From Cryptomeria japonica (lineage: Eukaryota > Streptophyta > Pinopsida > Cupressales > Cupressaceae), in assembly GCF_030272615.1 (NCBI RefSeq), contig NC_081409.1, forward strand, positions 617,775,755 through 617,839,754: 64,000 nt of DNA, given 5' to 3'. The translations under genes were made by a program, and so were the position numbers. Of the stretch, positions 58,861 through 64,000 are shown piece after piece. The notes under the pieces were generated by a model. That model was given only the letters and a program-made list of their open reading frames with translations, did not search any database and was not told the origin of the DNA. Within the stretch, counting starts at the first letter, position 1. The number at the start of each line of letters is the position of its first letter.

Positions 58861-59195
58861 TTTGGCCTAGTGTTAATTAGTGGGGGTATGAAATATATCG
58901 GCCTGTATGACAGGAGATCAAAAGGAGTGCTAAACAGTATTAGCAACAAATTGCTTCTGTAAACTTAGATTTTATTTCTCAGATTTAACATTCACTCAGA
59001 AAGTAATGAGCATCTTCCACAATAATATCCTAGAGTGTATTTGGCTCTCAAGAAATGCCAGTTCAATAACCATACAATATTCGGATCACAAGGCAAGGTA
59101 AATGTTTAAATTTCTCAGACCATCAATTCTAGCATACAGATCAGATTACACAAATTCATATAATAGAGATGCAAACATTAATAGCATATTATCTC

Positions 59196-62100
59196 TGTAG
59201 TATCCCTTGGCTAATCTGACCCTATTTTTGCTTATTTGAACTCAAGGAATATTCTCAAACACTTTGCATACAATATTTGTACTTGCTGTTTTAACTTCAG
59301 TTTGGTTGACAATTACTTTTGATGCATGTAAATGAAGTTTGAAGGCATGCAATGATCATTAAATTGAATAAGTAAGATGTAAATGCTATTCTTTGTCTTT
59401 TTTTGAATGCAAATAGATGACCCACACAATGTAAATATGCACCTACAACAACTAGACATTAACAGAAACAGTTGGCATGCAAACTGTTAAGCTATCTATG
59501 AAGATTATAACCATAGGCATTATATGAAACATTTATCATGCAACCTCTCCTTCCTTCATTGAACTTGTTCAACGATTCTTACAACCAAATGCATTTCCAA
59601 ATGGAGGATGAAGTTCATTAAATTAAAACCTTATTGTTGGCAGCCACTGCTGGGTCTGATTTAGATTCCAACCTGCTGCAGTAATTAACTTTTCCACCTT
59701 CAGAAATATTCGCTTCACCTCTAGAAGAGTACGGCTAGGGCATAAAAGAGTATGGTTGAGTGTGAAAAGGCTGTACGACCTGTAATTACTGTGCCCAACG
59801 TTGAATTAACACAGCCCCATAATTATTCTACACTTCACAAAAATCTGCTCAAAAACCTTGATTGATCTTTCTCCGATTTGCACAAATTTGACTGCTGGTT
59901 ACAGCCAACTCAAAAGCAACCCTCGGAAGATATTTCACCACCTCAGGTAGTTGTCACAATGAAGTAGCGACACACTCCAATGCCAAAAAGCTCTGAAAAC
60001 TTGCAGAAACCCTTGGTCTCTCCAAATCCCAATGCTCTCCAATATCAAGTTGAAAGAAATAACAATCACATAATGAATTCGATTTACCTTGAAGACTTAT
60101 ATTCTCCACATGGTTCGATTTCCAATAAAGAAATTTAAATAACATTTAAAATGTTATTTTCATTTAGACTTAGGAAATCTTTTCATTTCTAATTAATAAT
60201 GGACCCCATAATTAATTGTATTAATGGCCCCCTTTCAATGATGACTTGACCCTCAATTATTAAGTTAAAGTAAATAGTAAGAATGGCAAATGTATAGCAA
60301 ATGAAGTCCAAATGACGCCAAACGAAGACCAAACCGAAGCATACTGAACACTGGAGATGATACAAACCTCAGGAGGCCCTCTAACCATCCTCATTAGCCT
60401 ACGAGGGTCAGAAATGATAGGCTAATCATCCAAAAAATCCATGTCTGCTAAAAAGGGGACATTACAGTCCGCCCCTCCTGAAGTTGCTTGTCCCCAAACA
60501 ATCTCTATTGCAAATAAACTCCTCCACCTGGATTCCAAGTGAAGACCCGTGCAATGTTCTTGTTGTCACCCAACAACTCCTGTAACAGTGGCACATCAAG
60601 CTGTACTTGTTGAATCAACTCATCCTCACTGGAGTAAGAGTCTCAAGTGGAAGCAACTCAAAACACTGATCTTGTTTACTTCCAAACTTGGCACAAAATA
60701 TGTTGTCATATAGACTGTCCATCACAGGTGCCATTGAACTGTGCATTTGAAATAAATCATGTACATGAGGGTCAAATGTGAAGCTGTATGCACTCCTCAC
60801 CATGTACACTGCTGAAAACTCCTGTGCGAGTCCTGTCTGAAATCCCGATGCACTGTTAAGATTCCAAACACTACGATCAATGCTCACCTCAGATTTGGGG
60901 TCAAAAGAGTGGTTAACATCTAACTCAAAAAGAGGATTATCATAAGACATTGTAGCATATGCCTCAAATAAGGGATTGTTCAGAAACTGAACAACACCTT
61001 CATGCTGATCCATAACATACCACTCTGTACCCCCATCATCTGAACTCATCACCAACAAATTCTGCAGTGGATGTAACTACAGGAAAACCTGGTGCAACAT
61101 GTGGTTCTCTGCTGCTCTCTCAATAGATGTACTCACCCCATCAATATCTGCATCACTCCCCTCATGATAAGCAACATCATGCGTGCTATCATCAGTGCAC
61201 ACATCAACAACAAGTGTTCCGCTGTTATGTACTTCTTGAGATGGTTCGAATGACATGTTAGAGGTTGCTGATCTGCCGATATCAATGCTCACGTCCCCTA
61301 TCCATATAGATGTGTGCACATCGGTCAAACAATACTCGGAACCATCACCATTAGGCAAATTTTCTGATTTGTTTTCCATGGTCTGATTTGAAAAATCAGA
61401 CTTGTTATGGCATGAATCCTCCAAACACAATGCATCAATAGTACCCGAATTCTGAGTATCTTCACTTGACAACTCTATGGAACCATCGATCTCATGTGTA
61501 GTAATTGATGTCTCATGTTGATGCAAAGGAACCTTACTGCTGTCATGAAAATCAGAATTGCTGTCATACCTTTGTGTCATGTTTTCAGCATCTCTAAGTG
61601 GCCGATCCATGTTTGCATTCTCTTCCTCTTTGTGATCAATCTGAAGGCTCAAGGGTGCATTATGTGATTCCTTTTGATTCAAACTCTCACATGTCGGAAG
61701 TGAGCTTGTAAACATGGTCTGATCTTCTTTAGGACTCCCACATGATGATGGATTTTCTCTTTTCCCATGATCACTCATAGGCTGAGAATCTTTTTGAAGC
61801 ATTTCCTTTCTTTTTGACTTTCCAAACACTCTTAGAAATCTCTGTTTTGTTATAGGATCACTCAACAAATCATACAAGTTCTGCATCAAATCAATAGTGG
61901 ATATATCGAAGGCCATCTATCTCTCTGTTTTGAATGTAAGAGACTTCCCCAACAAGATGGCAGGAAACTGCTCTGATACCACTGTAGTATCCCTTGGCTA
62001 ATCTGACCCTGTTTTTGCTTATTTGAACTCCAAGGAATATTGTCGAACACTTTGCATACAATATTTGTACTTGCTGTTTTAAATTCAGTTTGGTTGGCAA

Positions 62101-63443
62101 TTACTTTTGATGCATGTAAATGAAGTTTGAAGGCTTGCAATGATCTTTAAATTGAATAAGTAAGATGTAAATGCTATTCTTTGTCTTTTTTGAATGCAAA
62201 TAGATGACCCACACAATGTAAATATGCACCTACAATAACTAGACATTAACTCAAATAGTTGGCATGCAAAATGTTATGCTATCTATGAAGATTATAACCA
62301 CAGGCATTATATCAAACATTTATCATGCAATCTCTCCTTCCTTCATTGAACTTGTTCAACAATTCTTACAACCAAATGCATTTCCAAATGGAGGATGAAG
62401 TTCATTAAATTAAAACTTGATTGTTGGCAGCCACCGCTGGGTTTGATTTAGATTTCAACCTGCTGCAGTAATTAACTTTTCCACCTTCAGAAATATTCGC
62501 TTCACCTCTAGAAGAGTACGGCTAGGGCAGAAAAGAGTATGGCTGAGTGTGAAAAGGCTTTACGGCCTGTAATTACCGTGCCCAACGTTGAATTAACACA
62601 GCCCCATAATTATTGTACACTTCACAAAAAATCTGCTCAAAAACCTTTATCGATCTTTCTCCGATTTGCACAAATTTGACTGCTGGTTACAACCAACTCA
62701 AAAACAACCCTTGGAAGATATTTCACCACCTTAGGTAGCTGTTACAATGAAGTAGCTACACACTCCAATGCCAAAAAGCTCTGAAAACTTGCAGAAACCC
62801 TTGGTCTCTCCAAATCCCAATGCTCTCCAATATCAAGCTGAAAGAAATAACAATCACATAATGAATTCGATTTAGCTTGAAGACACTTATATTCTTGACA
62901 TGGTTCGATTTCCAATAAAGCAATTTAAATAACATTTAAAATTTTATTATCATTTAGACTTGGGAAATCTTTTAATTTCTCATTAATAATGGACCCCATA
63001 ATTAATTGTATTAATGGCCCCCTTTCAATGATGACTTGACCCTCAATTATTAAGTTAAGTTATAACTTAATAATATAACTTTTTTATAAATAATTATTAT
63101 TTAGGCCAATTAAACATTAATATCTCCCAAAATACTTTTTTTTTTGCTATGCCGTCTGAAATGGGAGTTCATCTTGCTTTTCCCCATGTGACCAAATGCA
63201 CTTTCTAAAAATAGAAAGGTCCCCTCCCTATGAGCTTCTGGCTTACTATAAATAGTAAGAATGGCAAAGGTATAGCAAATGAAGTCCAAATGATGCCAAA
63301 CGAAGACCAAACCGAAGCATACTGAACACTGGAGATGATACAAACCTCAGGAGACCCTCTAACCATCCTCATTAGCCTACGAGGGTCAGAAATGATAGGC
63401 TAATCATCCAAAAATCCATGTTTGCTAAAAAGGGGACATTACA
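59196..63443 (-). mobile_element. Non-autonomous LTR retrotransposon with orphan frame
   Basis: LTRs at 59196-60466 (1271 bp) and 61983-63443 (1461 bp), both TGTAGTATCCC...GGGGACATTACA. The flanking 5-mers ATCTC (59191-59195) and ATTTC (63444-63448) agree at 4 of 5 positions. The primer site TGGTATCAGAGCAG (minus strand, about 61968-61981) abuts the right LTR; a polypurine tract, AGGAGGGGCGGAC, abuts the left one. Only 1516 bp lie between the LTRs, holding one coding region without Gag, protease, integrase or RT motifs. The right LTR has about 190 bp (63059-63248) that are missing from the left. Confidence 0.92.
60615..61916 (-). pseudogene. Orphan frame of the non-autonomous LTR element
   Basis: Starts with MAFDISTIDLMQNLYDLLSD at 61916 and stays in one frame to 60615, 434 codons with a single in-frame TAG at 61077-61079. 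N-terminal part: DLLSDPITKQRFLRVFGKSK, a short helical block, then a long Ser/Asp/Asn/His-rich, probably disordered middle (IELSSEDTQNSGTIDA, EGSDADIDGVSTSIE). C-terminal part after the stop: NNPLFEAYATMSYDNPLFEL, AYSFTFDPHVHDLFQ and FELLPLETLTPVRMS. I know no family for it. The neatly kept frame suggests it was coding until recently. It may be a Gag-like RNA-binding protein too diverged to recognise, an accessory protein, or a captured host gene fragment. Confidence 0.6.
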
Positions 63444-64000
63444 ATTTCTTTCATGGAATACTGCTCTACAGCTTGATTGGATAGGATGGATATCACAGGT
63501 CTATACTTGGCCAGTCATCAGAATGATTATGATGTGCTCAGGTCTTTATAACTGTTCTTTACGCTGCTTCTGCAATAGCTGGATCACGTCCAGACGCCTC
63601 CTCTAAATATATTCTGTGAGAAGCTTATTTCTGCTGCACCTCATTATTGATTTGTTCCTCTACTTCTGCTGCCATCTTGGACATGCAGAAATGGTGAATT
63701 TGCTCCTTGTCTGCCAATGATTTTGCCAGCAGTTTGATCAGAGTTCTCTTGGTTTTCGTCCAAGAGGAAAGGCATTTGTTTAATGCATTCAGAGATAAGA
63801 AACTTGATTTCTTTCACACTCCTAATGCCTTGTAATCAGGAAGGGTCTGATTGAAGAGTGCAGAAATAAGCAACTACTACTGAGTAAGGGTTTTGCCCTA
63901 CCCAGGCCTGCCTACTGGAGTTTTCGTTCTAGGAAGCACTGATTTCACCAACGTTGTCTCAACTCCAAATATGCCATCCTTCTTCAATGCCTTCCACCTG
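63444..64000. other. No gene seen at right edge
   Basis: After the element's target duplication the sequence reads as ordinary spacer or intron DNA. A frame at 63418-63606 starts inside the LTR and has no known match. I looked on the + strand for JmjC motifs of the F-box gene (for example HVD or SAWNTLLCG) and found none. Confidence 0.5.

Noticed and set aside
19413-64000. Remaining JmjC exons of the F-box gene
   Set aside because: I looked for the conserved HVD, SAWNTLLCG and GWWH segments on the + strand between elements and found none by eye; a proper protein-to-genome search could still reveal some.

Overview
This window looks like nuclear DNA from a seed plant with a large, retrotransposon-packed genome, most likely a conifer. 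That is an inference. It rests on the very long introns, AT-rich spacers, nested LTR elements at every scale, long solo LTRs, and LINE, hAT and PPR remnants. I saw no prokaryotic, organellar, rRNA or tRNA genes.

The one host gene I can support is on the + strand: the 5' part of an F-box/JmjC-domain gene (JMJ22-like). It has four exons at 2806-2948, 18740-18850, 19026-19081 and 19270-19412, whose splice phases join without a break. Intron 1 is about 15.8 kb and carries a solo LTR (7324-11006, with a PPR gene fragment inside it), copia pol and gag debris, and a gypsy integrase fragment. The exons for the JmjC core were not found after 19412. A 5' part of a Ty1/copia element (19885 to about 23820) follows in the putative intron 4. 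The last intron may run for more than 44 kb to the window edge, or the gene may be broken.

The region 23.9-34 kb is layered debris: a LINE reverse transcriptase fragment; two copies of a long LTR family ('P family') starting at 25494 and 29685; a 1.7-kb solo LTR (26325-28033, TSD CCTTT) inserted in the first copy; an 85-bp tandem array; and a truncated hAT/DUF659 transposase gene with a BED zinc finger.

The region 34-58 kb is a nested stack that can be read from target-site duplications. A minus-strand LTR element with an orphan coding region (34.4-36.15 kb) has its LTR split by a copia element (37224-56651, TSD AATAG). That copia is split by a Ty3/gypsy element (38322-50696, TSD TCGAT). The gypsy is split by solo LTRs at 41199-42461 (TSD CGTTG) and 43307-47406 (TSD CTTCC). 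A further solo LTR (50934-55849) sits in the copia interior. The solo LTRs at 43307 and 50934 belong to the P family and hold the most striking feature of the window: 10 and 18 copies of a hairpin of about 35 bp, repeated mostly every 165-177 bp. At least one stem base pair is swapped between the two arrays in a compensatory way. Canonical TATA boxes place the arrays in the U3 region of these LTRs.

The region 58-63.4 kb holds a second LINE fragment and a complete non-autonomous LTR element (59196-63443) on the minus strand. It has two LTRs, a tRNA-iMet-type primer site, a polypurine tract and one orphan reading frame of about 434 codons with a single stop, and no reverse transcriptase.
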